From: Apus apus
Taxonomy: Eukaryota > Chordata > Aves > Apodiformes > Apodidae
Length of the DNA stretch: 64,000 nucleotides
NCBI RefSeq assembly: GCF_020740795.1
Contig: NC_067304.1
Span: forward strand, 6,314,056 to 6,378,055
Direction: 5' to 3'
Part shown: positions 32,001 to 42,679 of the stretch, piece after piece
Layout: each line of letters opens with the position of its first letter
Numbering within the stretch: position 1 is the first letter of the stretch
Program-made: the position numbers and the translations under genes
The notes under the pieces: generated by a model
What the model saw: only the letters and a program-made list of their open reading frames with translations
Told to the model about the DNA's origin: nothing
The model's database searches: none

Positions 32001-34410
32001 TCCCACCTGGCCTGGCAGAGGAACAGGACAAGTCACTGCCTCTGCAAAGCTTAACATCGAGAAGTTATAATAGATTAAATGAACTGATGCTGCAGTGAGC
32101 TTTATGCTCACTACTGTTGGATTAGTGCATAATGAACAACTATGTGGATTTATATCTCAAATTAAATTTGGAAAAAGTATAGTATTCTGTTGATTGCCTA
32201 AAATACGTAACAGTCCTTTGGTCTCTTATTTAAGCCCATAAAAATGCTGCTGTTACTAAAAAATGGCTACTTTGGGAATTTGAGCCCTGCATAAGCCAAT
32301 TAGATTTAAATACTGACACCATTTCCTTACAACTTTTCCTATTATTTAAAAATGACTGCCCTGCAGCTGCCCTGGCTGGCATCCAAGCAGCGGGGCTGGG
32401 CGGTGGGTGCCCCAGCCAATCTGTGCTCCCACCCACAGAAACTAATGAGTGATATTGATTTAACAAATTACTTTTAAAAATGCAAAAGAATCTTTCTCAG
32501 TAAGGACTATGCAGAAGACAAGGCATGGCAAGTTTTCTCCACTCTGCCTGCGTCCTGAGCCAGGACAGCAGTCCCTGGATATGCTCCTGTTACTCTTAAG
32601 CCTCATTTACTTAAATCGATCATGGAAGTGCCTGTGATGACAGTGGAGGACTTGCAGGCACCAGCAATGCAGCCCTGTTTTCTCTCCTCCTCTTCTGCCT
32701 GCAGCAGCAGCCACACTCCACATCACAAAACTCTACCTGAGTTGCCTCTGCATCACCTTCAGTGGCTCCTTTCTTCCCTGAGTCTCCTGCCCTGGGACAC
32801 ACCAGCCAGGAGCTCTAAACACGACTGTGCCTGGTCACTTCCCACGTGTGGGGTCCAGGCCACTGTGGTCCTGAGCTAATCAAGTGGGTGAGAAAGGGAG
32901 TTTTGCATGAGCACCTTCTGCAGACATAGGAAGGAGGTCAGGATCCACCTGGGACCCACTAATTACAGCCAAAGAGTTTGGAACTAATGAAAGGAGTGAT
33001 GCGGTCTCACAATGACCGAGGCTGAATGGAGTAGTTTCTGGCACCCTTTCAGATTGATTTTAAAGATTAACTCCCTTTAATCCTCCTCCCTGTTTCATTC
33101 TCTTCATCACTGATTCCTCATCAAACAGTTTAAATTAATTTGAACTTGCTGTTCTCTGCCCTGTTATCTTCCACCCCTCCCTCCTCCCCATTTATGAATT
33201 TTAAATCAACTTGTTAACAACCTACTTAGTTGCATAATTTTGCTATAATAATCCATGCCCCTGGCCAATTGCATATTAATTCTGGAGATAACACGCTCTG
33301 CAGCCAATGGCACGGGAGGCTCATGGCTGTGCTCTCCTTCCAGCAGTGGCTGCAATGCCAGGTTGTACTGACCAGTAGCCCCGTGGCTGCTGGGATTGGG
33401 CTACTGGTGCTTTGCCTCCTGCTCCTGCCCACTGCTCTCTGTCCTAGACCATTCCCTGCCACACTGGGGGCCACAGACCCCCACAGGGTCAGTGTAGGCT
33501 GGGGGCTGTGCAGGGACAGAGGGATCACAGCGTGGGGCTGTGTGAGGACAGTGGGGTGTGGCTTCCTGGCCAGGCAGGTGGCTGTGCTCTCCCCTCCCAG
33601 CCAGCACTCTGTCTCTATTCTTCCTCACAGCCCAGAGGCTCCAGAGCAAGCTGTGATGCAGACAGGGACTGTTTCCAAGATGGAAACTGAAGATACAACC
33701 TATAAATCATTTCCTTAGGGTTATGATAATGGCTTATTGATTAATAGGAGAGGGTAGAGAAAACATGGGAACCACTGGAGGTCATAAATCCTGTAAATGA
33801 GGTAACCCTGCATGTGCCAAGTGATGGGAGTTGTGTGCTCAAGTCCTAGCGTGGCAGAGGCTGCATCTCCTGCCTTGGTGAAGTTTAAATCCTCAGCAGC
33901 ATCAGGGCTGGGCTCAGCACAGCTGTCCCTATCCTGCAGCACAGGGCACTGCCCCCAGGCTCCCAGGAAAGCCTGCAGGAACAGGGATGTTGAATCCCAT
34001 GGTTTTTCCCCTCAGCTCCGCAGGTGAAGGTTGCTTCAGTGAGGTGCTCAGAGCAGTCCTTACTCTCAGCTTCTCCACTTTCCATCCTGGTGTTAATTCA
34101 CCTCCCACACTTTGCTTCCATTCCTCCTTTCTTGTCCCTCTCAAGCACTGAAAGCAGCTCTTCTTTGTCTGACCATACTGTGCCTTAATCCTACTTGTTC
34201 TACTTCCATGGAGACATGCTGAGAGTGCTGGTACTTATTTTTCCTTCTCTAAGGTTGTGGTTTGGTTTTTTGGGTTTTTCGTTTTGTTTCTAATGCCATG
34301 GCTAAAGAAGAGCTGTCCATTGCCTCTAACAACAAATCGGCCAGAGCAAGCCACGAACAGACTGTTCCCGCAGGCACGTGTTTTACCTTCATTATAGAAC
34401 ACACCTGCTC
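29004..34410. other. intergenic DNA
   Basis: No coding exon, RNA gene or transposon was recognised. Long AT-rich tracts (for example 30.5-31.0, 31.5-31.9 and 32.1-32.5 kb) alternate with moderate GC. Short open frames have no recognisable domains. Confidence 0.5.
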
Positions 34411-34414
34411 TTCT

Positions 34415-34720
34415 CTAAGCGCCGGTGGCTGCGGCTGCGACAGGAGGTGACCATGGACTGCTCAGCATCGTTGGCCTCCGCTCGGGGGCTGCCCCAGCCC
34501 GCCCTGCCGTCCCACGGAACCCCCGGAGCTGCGGGTCGGTACCGGGCGCTGCCGGTGCTGGGACGGCGACCCCGACCCGGGACCCCAGCCCCGCCGCGCT
34601 CTCTGGCGGCTGCGCGGAAGGGCAGGGGGCGGCGCGGGGGGCGGAGAAGCCGGGCTCGGACCCCCCGAGGAAAAGCAGAGGCTGAGAGAGGAGTTCAGGG
34701 GCTATGGGGATGAAGGGACG
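34415..34720. promoter_or_regulatory. orphan GC/CpG-rich island
   Basis: About 300 bases of CpG-rich DNA with GGGCGGCGCGGGGGGCGG-like boxes, flanked by ordinary DNA. A minus-strand frame of 119 codons (34,415-34,774) covers it but resembles no known protein and looks composition-driven. It may be a promoter of an unidentified transcript or a regulatory CpG island between TAFA3 and SLC16A1. Confidence 0.35.
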
Positions 34721-36330
34721 GAGGCGGGAGCTGCACCGGACCCTGCATGGCTCCTGGCTCCCACCCGGACTCACAACCTACGGGCCCTTCACCATCCCCC
34801 GTGTGCAATGCAGGGAATGGTCACTTTGCCATTATGGTGGTGGTGTCCTAAAGGAGCAATTTCTGGGGGGGTTTATGTCCTTGTTACCCTCACCTCTTAC
34901 CCCGGTGGTGTGGAGATCTCCTCTGCCCATCTGCCCTGCCTGGCAGGGAACAACCAGTCCAAGCACCATCCAGGAACCCCCTCGATAATTAGCAGGCTAG
35001 ATTCATGTGGAGATGTGGTGCCCTGACTGGCTTCTCAGACAGTTCCTAAGCTTGGGGCAGACCAGATGTTGCAACAGAAGTTCTTCTGGCCACTCGACCA
35101 CCTGATGACCCAGCCAGACCACCCGGCCACCCTGCCACGGGCACCAGTGCGGAGCTGCACGTAGATGCCAGGCAGAGCTGGGTCCTGCAGCTGGGGAGGG
35201 CTGGCCAGGCTCCCGCGGCTCCCGCTGACCGTGCAGGACTCAGTTCTCTGCCAGCAGCTTCTCCTCCAGTTCTGGTGAGCTGGCTGGATCAAGGGATTAA
35301 CCTCGGGGATATCTCTGGGAAGGGGATAATCACCAGCCTGTTTGCTGCAGTCTCAGATGAAAGCCGGGTAGATCTGCTCCCTCCATGCAGATAAAAGCAA
35401 TGAAGATATCCAAGATGTGACACACACACACACACATAGTGTGGGACTTGACTCTTCATTATTGAGTCATCCGACTGCAGAATTGATTCCCTTTTCACAC
35501 GGTTTATTGCAGTTCAAAGCCTGGTTAGCTTTACCGTCTCATTGTCTGCAGGAGCTCCTGAGACAGACATCAAAGGGAGGGGAGCACCGGAGCGGTCAGC
35601 GGGGGGCTCAGCTCAGCACGGGAGCAGCTCCGGTCTCAGCCGAGGAGCTGCTGGGACATCCCTCTGCTTGGCCACCCCACATCAGCAGTGGGAGATGGGG
35701 CAGAGGGGAGATGAGGGGCCAGCACCGCTCCAGAAGGGATGCAGCTCACTGCTGGATGGGGAGGAGTTGAAAACAAGACACTATCTGTAATTACAAAAAA
35801 TTACATTCACAAAACCAGGCTCATTCTCACGCACAACATGCAACCTCTAATTAAATATTAAACTTTTCATTTTCTGTCTTTCCCCCCCCCTAATTTTTCA
35901 TACAAGGAAATTAGCTTTTTTTTTTCGGTTGGTTTTTGGTTTGTTTTGCTTTGTTTTGAGGTTTTTTGCTTTTTTTTTTTTTTCGGTGGGTATGTAATTA
36001 ATTAATACTTTGTTAATCGTGGCCAGGATCATACTGTTTTGAGGTACTCAGTGTTAATCTTTTCCCAGTGCAGTTGTTCCCAGCCCTCAAGCCCGGAGCT
36101 GCAGGTGCAGACAGGCTGGGACAACTCGGCACAGCCCTGCTGGCACCCCTGCCCCCGGTTCCCAGGCCCCCCGGGACGCTGGTGGCCCGTGGGGCAGGTG
36201 GGACGCAGGACACGGGTGCACACGCTGCGGGGATCGGGGCCGCGCGTGGATGTGGCCACGAGAGGGCGCTCGTGGCGCGGGATCGGCCGCCGGGCTGTGC
36301 AGCGCTGAGCGTGGGAGGTGAGCACCGCGT
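34721..36330. other. intergenic DNA with simple repeats
   Basis: No gene is supported. A (CA)n run lies at 35,420-35,436. A T/G-rich low-complexity stretch (runs of T broken by GG) spans about 35,915-35,985. The last 300 bases are CpG-rich and lead into the minisatellite. Confidence 0.5.
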
Positions 36331-36903
36331 CCTGCCCCTGCCCCTGCCCCTGCCTCTGCCCCTGCCCCTGCCCCTGCCCCTGCCCCTGCCTCTGCCCCTG
36401 CCCCTGCCTCTGCCCCTGCCCCTGCCCCTGCCTCTGCCCCTGCCCCTGCCCCTGCCCCTGCCTGCCCCTGCCCCTGCCCCGGCCCCTGCCCCTGCCCCTG
36501 CCCCTGCCCCGGCCCCTGCCTGCCCTCTGCCCCTGCCCCTGCCCCTGCCTGCCCCTGCCCCTGCCCCGGCCCCTGCCTGCCCTCTGCCCCTGCCCCGGCC
36601 CCTGCTCCTGCCCCGGCCCCTGCTCCTGCCCCTGCCCCTGCCTGCCCCTGCCCCTGCACCTGCCCCGGCCCCTGCTCCTGCCCCTGCCCCTGCCCCGGCC
36701 CCTGCCTGCCCTCTGCTCCTGCCTGCCCCTGCTCCTGCCTGCCCCTGCCCCTGCTCCTGCCTGCCCCTGCTCCTGCCTGCCCCTGCTCCTGCCCCTGCCC
36801 CTGCCTCCTGCCCCTGCCTGCCCCTGCTCCTGCCTGCCCCTGCTCCTGCCCCTGCCCCTGCCACCTGCCCCTGCCTGCTCTGCTCCTTCCCCCTGCCCCT
36901 GCC
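36331..36903. repeat. hexanucleotide-based minisatellite (CCCCTG)n
   Basis: About 570 bases made almost wholly of CCCCTG units on the plus strand, mixed with CCCCGG, CTCCTG and CCTCTG variants and with 4-base CTGC insertions that form higher-order blocks of 15-30 bases. The minus strand is (CAGGGG)n, with regular G4 runs. Several frames are open through the whole array on both strands (369-403 codons on the minus strand). They are artefacts of a stop-free repeat. Confidence 0.95.
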
Positions 36904-39900
36904 CACACACCCCCCGCTGCAACCCCCAGAGCCACCTCCCTGCAGCCATTTGGGGACAGGTTTGCCCTTCCCTGCCTGCCCCAGAGCGTTGCAGCAGGGT
37001 GCAGAGCCAGCCTGGCTCCTGCCCGGAGCAGCAGCTGCCCAGAGGGGAGCCCCAACACAGGCCCTGCAGCCCCATCCCTCCTCTGTGAGGCCAATGCACC
37101 CATCCTGGCCCCATATCCCCACTGGGGATGGTTCTTGCCTGCTGCAGCACTGGCACCTCCCCAGTTCTCAGACAAGAAGTGTTTCTCCTGGTCTCCAGAG
37201 TTAGGCCCTGAAATGAGCACACCTTGGCACCATCCATCATATGGGAAGCAGGGCTGGCAGCAGGCCTGGCTCAGAGCTCCTGGAGGAGCAGGGGTTCATG
37301 CTGCTCTGTGCTGGGAGCAAGCCTTTGCCCTTGCTGTGGCAGACTGGTCCTGTGACAGCCAAGCCCAGAGCCATCCCCAGTGCAGGTCACTGATGCTCAA
37401 CACCAAACCTAATTCTACCGGTAACCAACTGCTATGGCTATAAATCTTAATGGCTGGCTCTGCAAGCCACCAGCACTATCCCTTCTCATGATTAATAGTA
37501 ATAATTTAATCCATTATCAAGCCACAGAGCAATGTCATACGGCAGCACAGCAGTAACAACCACTGCTGAGACACTGACAGCCCCAGTGGGATGAGCAGAC
37601 AATGCACTGCAGCCCCAGGAGGCTCTACTGATTTACAGTGAGGTAAATCAGCTCGTCCCTGTGTGCCCAGGGAAGCTGGCCTGGTCGCTCCCTCAGGCCA
37701 GGCCCAGCAGCATCCAGGGCAGGCACAAGCACCTCCTCCTTCCCGCACCACACACCAGGGGATGGGACGGGCAGTGGTCACAGCTCCAGGCATTTGTCCG
37801 GGGATCCTCCCTGCTGCCAGCGCAGCAGCCACCGGCCAGCACTGCAGAAAACCTGGGGATGTGTCCAGACCCATCATGAGGCCAGAGCAGCCTCTTCCCA
37901 CCATGCACAGTCACAACGTGCAACGCACACAGGTCCAGCCTGCTTGCCCTGTGTCTCCATCCAGCCTCTTGCACAGACCCCTCCTCTGCCTTGCTGGCTC
38001 GGAGCCACCCCGACCACCCCTTGTCCACCCCGGCTGCAGCGTCCCAGCCCCTGCCTGGGCAGCGCCGTGTGCCCTCAGACCTCGGGGCTGCTCTCCAAGG
38101 CTACACCTGGAGCAAGATAATTTGCATGAAGCAGAGCAAAGGTCTTGGGTCCACCCAGGGAAAAAGCCCGAGCAAAGTGCAGCAGAGATTGTCCTTGGCG
38201 GTGTTTGCAGGGAACACAGCCCATCCGCCCCACGGGAGCCTCCCCGGGGCGTGCTGTGCCCCCAGGCACCTCCCACCGCCCTGCAGCAGGGCAGCCCCAC
38301 ATCGCTCGCCTCCCCGGAACAGCTCCCTGGCACCAGCAAAGGGCCCTTGTTAACAGAATATAATGTGCAGTGAAAATAATTTATTATCATCTTGTACCAA
38401 TTGATCTGTCTCCCAGAATGCTGCTCTGCTGGTACGTTATGGGGCTGTTGCTTTTCCCCGCAGAGCCCAGCCCAGGCTGAGCCCCGTCCTGCCCGCAGGG
38501 CTAGGGCTGAACCGGGATACTTATTGCCAAGAGCAGACAGAGAGCTCTGCGCTGGGTAGAACCCGGAGCCAGCCTTGTTCCGCAGGCACCCGGGAGGAAG
38601 AGGAGGAGGAAGCCTTCCCCGGGGGCCATGGCGCTTCCCTCGGCGTGGCCCGACCGGTGCCGGCGGCTGGGAACGGCAGCGGTTGTTTGCAGAGCTGCGG
38701 CCCCGGCTGCTCGGCTGGAGCTGCACACTCAGCAGAACCCAAAGCTCCCAAAAAACCTGAATAAACTCCAGGGGTGAAGCAGGAGCTGGGCAGGGACCCA
38801 GATCTCCTCCTCATGCTTGTCACATGAATGAGCTCTGTGGCCCGGCTCCCCCCTCTCCGGCCAGGGGATTGTGCCGCATTGTGGGGAGGATTAGGGCATT
38901 TCAGGAGGCTGGAGCCACTGAACATGCAGGGCTGCTGTGGGGCTGTCCCCCCCCCCAGCCTGTCATGGCCCTCACAATACCAGACACCATGGCAGGTCTG
39001 TCCTGTCCCACGGAAAGGGGAAATGGGCTCCCCTGGGGCACACTTGGGCAGCCCCCAGTGAGATGGTGGGTGGAGGACACCCCAACACCAGGGCAGAGGT
39101 GGCAGCAGCTCCCCAGGCCCTGTTACCACGGGGGGGTCACCCAGTAACATCCATCAAGAGCCCCCAGATTGCCCAGAACCAAGAAGGAGAGGAGGAAGGG
39201 CAGCCTTATGTGCCTGGCAGTCCCCAGCTCCACTGCCAGCTGGGGCTCCATCAGCAGCACCTGGCACCAGTTCCTGACCAGAGCAACGACCTGCTCCCCT
39301 GGGAGCCCCCAAGCCCCCTCAGCCACTGCCAAGTATTTCTGGCTAACAACCTCAGATGTTTGGGAAAACAAACTGCACGGGAATTAGCTCTCAAGTATTT
39401 CCTCAATTCTGCCCGCTATGAAGAGAATTTTATTGTGCTCCCCCTGGGAGGAAGGAAGGGAGCCTGGCGGAGCACACAGAGGAAATCAGTGCAATAACTC
39501 ACGGGCTGGCTTCACCGTGCTGCCATCAGCAGGACTGGCACTGCCTGGACACTGCCACCAGCAGCCTTTGGCCCAGGGAAGGGGAAGCACCACATCCGCA
39601 GCACCTTTCTGGAGCCTTCTGCAGAGACACTGCCCCAGCAGATCCTCACTGCTGAGGTTACACAGTCCCCTGGGTTCACGCCTGGGACACCAGCTCCTGG
39701 AGAGGAGCACCTTCCTGAAGGCACCAAGAGCTGGTTTGAGCATCCATCACCACGGCAGAAGCTCCCACCAGTAACACCATGCTCCAGGGATTATTTTAGC
39801 CTCTGGGTAGGTAACAGTCAGGCACTATGGAAGTCAAGCACCACTTTGGTACTTCCTAGCACTGCAGATGCCTTGCTCACAGAAATGCAGTGATTAAACA

Positions 39901-40550
39901 GAACACGGCCCCTTTTCCCCGCTGGGCATAGGGACAGGCACAGTGAGTACTGCCTGGCCAGGCCACACAGGGCAGAGTCCAGAGCCTGCTGCAGTGACAG
40001 CAATCACACCTCCTCCAGCTTGAGTCACACAGGGCAAGGGCAGGTTCCTCCTCCACCTGCCCTTCCACTAGTGTGTTCCACAGAAGGTCCCAGACAGACC
40101 AGGGAGCCAGGACAGAGCTGCTACTCAGCAGAGAGGGCATGGGGCAGAGTGTCCACACTGAGAAAACCACCCAGGATTTACTACTGAAGTGTTCCCAGCC
40201 AGCCAAGTTCAAGCAGCAAGAAGTTAAAACATTTTTTTTCCTTAGAAGAAGGGCTGGTGCCTCAGCCCCCCAAGCAGGCTGTGGCAATACCTGTGGTACC
40301 AGTCCAGGGCACACCCAAGAGCTACTGCCTGGGGGCCAGACAGCACAGAGCAGGGGCTGGGGGCTTCCCCCTGCAGAGGACCAAGGACCCCTCAAGCACA
40401 GGCACCGGCAGCACTCTGTGCCCCCCACCACAGCCCCCTGCCCAGTCACCCTCCAACAGGGAGGCCTGGCCCCAGCAAACACCAACTCACACACAGAGGG
40501 GAGCAGAGGGCAGGCAGCTCATCTGTACCTACAAAAACAGGGACAACATC
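36904..40550. other. intergenic DNA upstream of TAFA3 and downstream of SLC16A1
   Basis: No gene is supported. GC content is moderate to high, with CpG-richer patches at 38.0-38.3 and 38.55-38.72 kb. None of the open frames shows a family signature. Confidence 0.5.
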
Positions 40551-40572
40551 AGGGGCAGCTCCTCAGGGTTGA

Positions 40573-40578
40573 TTTATT
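40573..40578 (-). terminator. possible distal SLC16A1 poly(A) signal
   Basis: AATAAA on the minus strand, about 1.8 kb downstream of the SLC16A1 stop. The preceding 150 bases are AT-rich and UTR-like. Use of this site would give a longer 3' UTR isoform. This is inference from the motif. Confidence 0.3.
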
Positions 40579-41239
40579 GCGACATGAACCCGTTACTGCA
40601 GCTACAACAGACACCATTTATGAAAATAATGTTACTTGGCTTTACAGTATCACAGCTCAGCACTGTACAACAAAATCCTTTTGTACAAAATACTCTGTTG
40701 GCTTTATAAAGTTACTCTACAGTATGAAAACACCCTGACCTGCTTTCTGTGACATTTGGACCTAAATGAGGCCCAAAGTGGCCCTGCAGCAGAGGGAGGA
40801 CAGCAGTGGCCTCACTCAGCTGGCAGAGGGAGATGCACAGACAGACAGGGAGAGTCAGACATTAAAGTGTGTCCAGCCCCCTCACAATAAAGAGGGATCT
40901 CAAGGATTTCACAGGCATCCTGTAAGGAGGGACAGGGGAACAGAAACATCTTTAAAAATAGAGTGTATGGGGACACTCAGCTGCAGCCAACCCAAGCTCC
41001 AACCAAAGCCTCCTTTGGCAGCTGAGGAAGAGTCTGGGAAGGGGCATCTTGATGGGGAGCAGCTTCCACAGTTGGTGGGACTTGTTTAGCAGGAGCCTTG
41101 GGATGCTGGAGCAGCAGGTGGGGAGCCAGTTCTGCCACAGCCCCACTCACCTCTCCCCAAAACTGACCCAAAATACACATCACCTGGCGCACACAGAAGT
41201 GTGATTCTAGGAAAGAAGTTCAACATTGGATGGGTAAAT

Positions 41240-42401
41240 TGTAAAAAAAACAAGTTTATTTGAAAAAACCCAAAAACCTCAGCCTCTTACATGATTTCTG
41301 GTCAACATTTACTAGAACTTGAGAGCCATTAACCTGCTCCACGTACGTTGGGATATTTTCCAGCACTAAAAAATAAAAAATAAATACATACAAATTCTTT
41401 CCTCCCCCTTACATGTCCTAGAGGTGAGTGGTTCAGCATCCACTGCCTTAAGGTCTCAGTTGAACAGAAGCAAGTAAAAGAGGTTTCTCTAAGAGATAAA
41501 AGAGCGAAAGCAGAGGGCCTGTCCCAGGGATGTACCATCTCCACCTGCCCCACAACACCCTGACCTGGCACTACCAGCCAAGCCTCTGCCTTCACACCCC
41601 CTTCACATCACCCAGGACTGGGCTGGGAAGAGGCACTGCCAGGGCAGAGCAGGGGGACAGGGGAGACCCCAGCCCTCCCCCAGCTGCAGGGGCTGGAGCA
41701 GGCAACGCTCCCCAGCCCAAACCACAGCCATCCTTCTCCAACCCAGATACCCCATGAGAGCACAACTACAAAAAAAAAAAAAAAAAGAGGGATTTTAAAA
41801 AACTACAGTAGCTAAAGTGTTTTCAAAATATACCTAAAGACCACCTACAGAGCCAGGAGGCACCCGGCATGGGAGCCGAGGACCACCCTGCCCCGTGCCC
41901 AGACCTCCCCTCGGCGGAGGGCCTGCGGTAAGAAGCGTGTGAAGCAGAATTCATCCGGGGCCGGCCCTGAAGCCCATCGTGCTTCAACAAATCCAGTATC
42001 CTGCTTTTTATGGCTTTTTAACAACAAAGCTCCCCCAAACGCACACGTGCACACACACCCCACCCCGAGCAGAATACAGAGCTAAAGCACGGTTTAGAGT
42101 TAAGGCTCATCCAGACTCAGCTAGATATGAAGACTGTAAGGCACGTATTAGTACATTCATGTTACTGTTAAAAAGCCAGACTATAAAAAGCCCCCCCTTG
42201 CCCCCCGATGCACAAGGATACTGCGTGTGTAGCCCTGTTACCTTTGTTGAACACAGATGGAAAGACAGTTCAGAGCCTGGTTAAAAATGAACACCTGGTT
42301 TAAACACTTCTCACGGCCGCCCAGCACCAGCGGAGCGCTGCCCCGGCCACCGCGCCAGGGCAGCGGCGCTTCCCCGACACTCCGGGATTGAGACCGGTCC
42401 C
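41240..42401 (-). other. SLC16A1: SLC16A1 3' untranslated region (inferred)
   Basis: This is the sequence after the TGA at 42,404-42,402 up to the proximal AATAAA. It includes a T-rich tract in the transcript (plus-strand A run at about 41,770-41,786). No coding frame is evident. The true end may be the distal site near 40.55 kb. Confidence 0.5.
41255..41260 (-). terminator. putative proximal SLC16A1 poly(A) signal
   Basis: AATAAA on the minus strand within CAAATAAACTTG, followed in the transcript direction by a T-rich run. Cleavage at about 41,235-41,245 gives a 3' UTR of about 1.15 kb. Confidence 0.5.
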
Positions 42402-42679
42402 TCACATGTGGCTCTCCTCCTCTTTGACACCATCCTCCGTGCTCTTCTGAGGTGAAGGGGCCACGTCGTTGTTTGCCTCTTTCTGCTTCTCAGCCTCATC
42501 AACGTTGGTCTCCTCCTCCTTCCCTTCCTTCCTCGCCTTCTCCTCCGCCTTCTGCTCCTTTGCCACCAGGCGGTAGTTGATGCCCATCCCGATGAAGAGG
42601 TAGATCCCAGAGATTATGAGGATGACCCCACAGGCCCAGTACGTGTACTTGTAGTCACCATACATGTCATTGAGCTTCC
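42402..42679 (-). CDS. SLC16A1: SLC16A1 last coding exon
   Basis: The acceptor TTGTCCCTCAG is followed by the split glycine codon and [17 protein letters not shown]. It contains TM12 ([16 protein letters not shown]) and the cytoplasmic tail up to TGA at 42,404-42,402. 278 bases including the stop. Confidence 0.97.

Noticed and set aside
36013-37240. Open frames of 369-403 codons on the minus strand and 256-378 on the plus strand
   Set aside because: They all cross the (CCCCTG)n minisatellite, are open in several frames at once and encode only low-complexity repeats.
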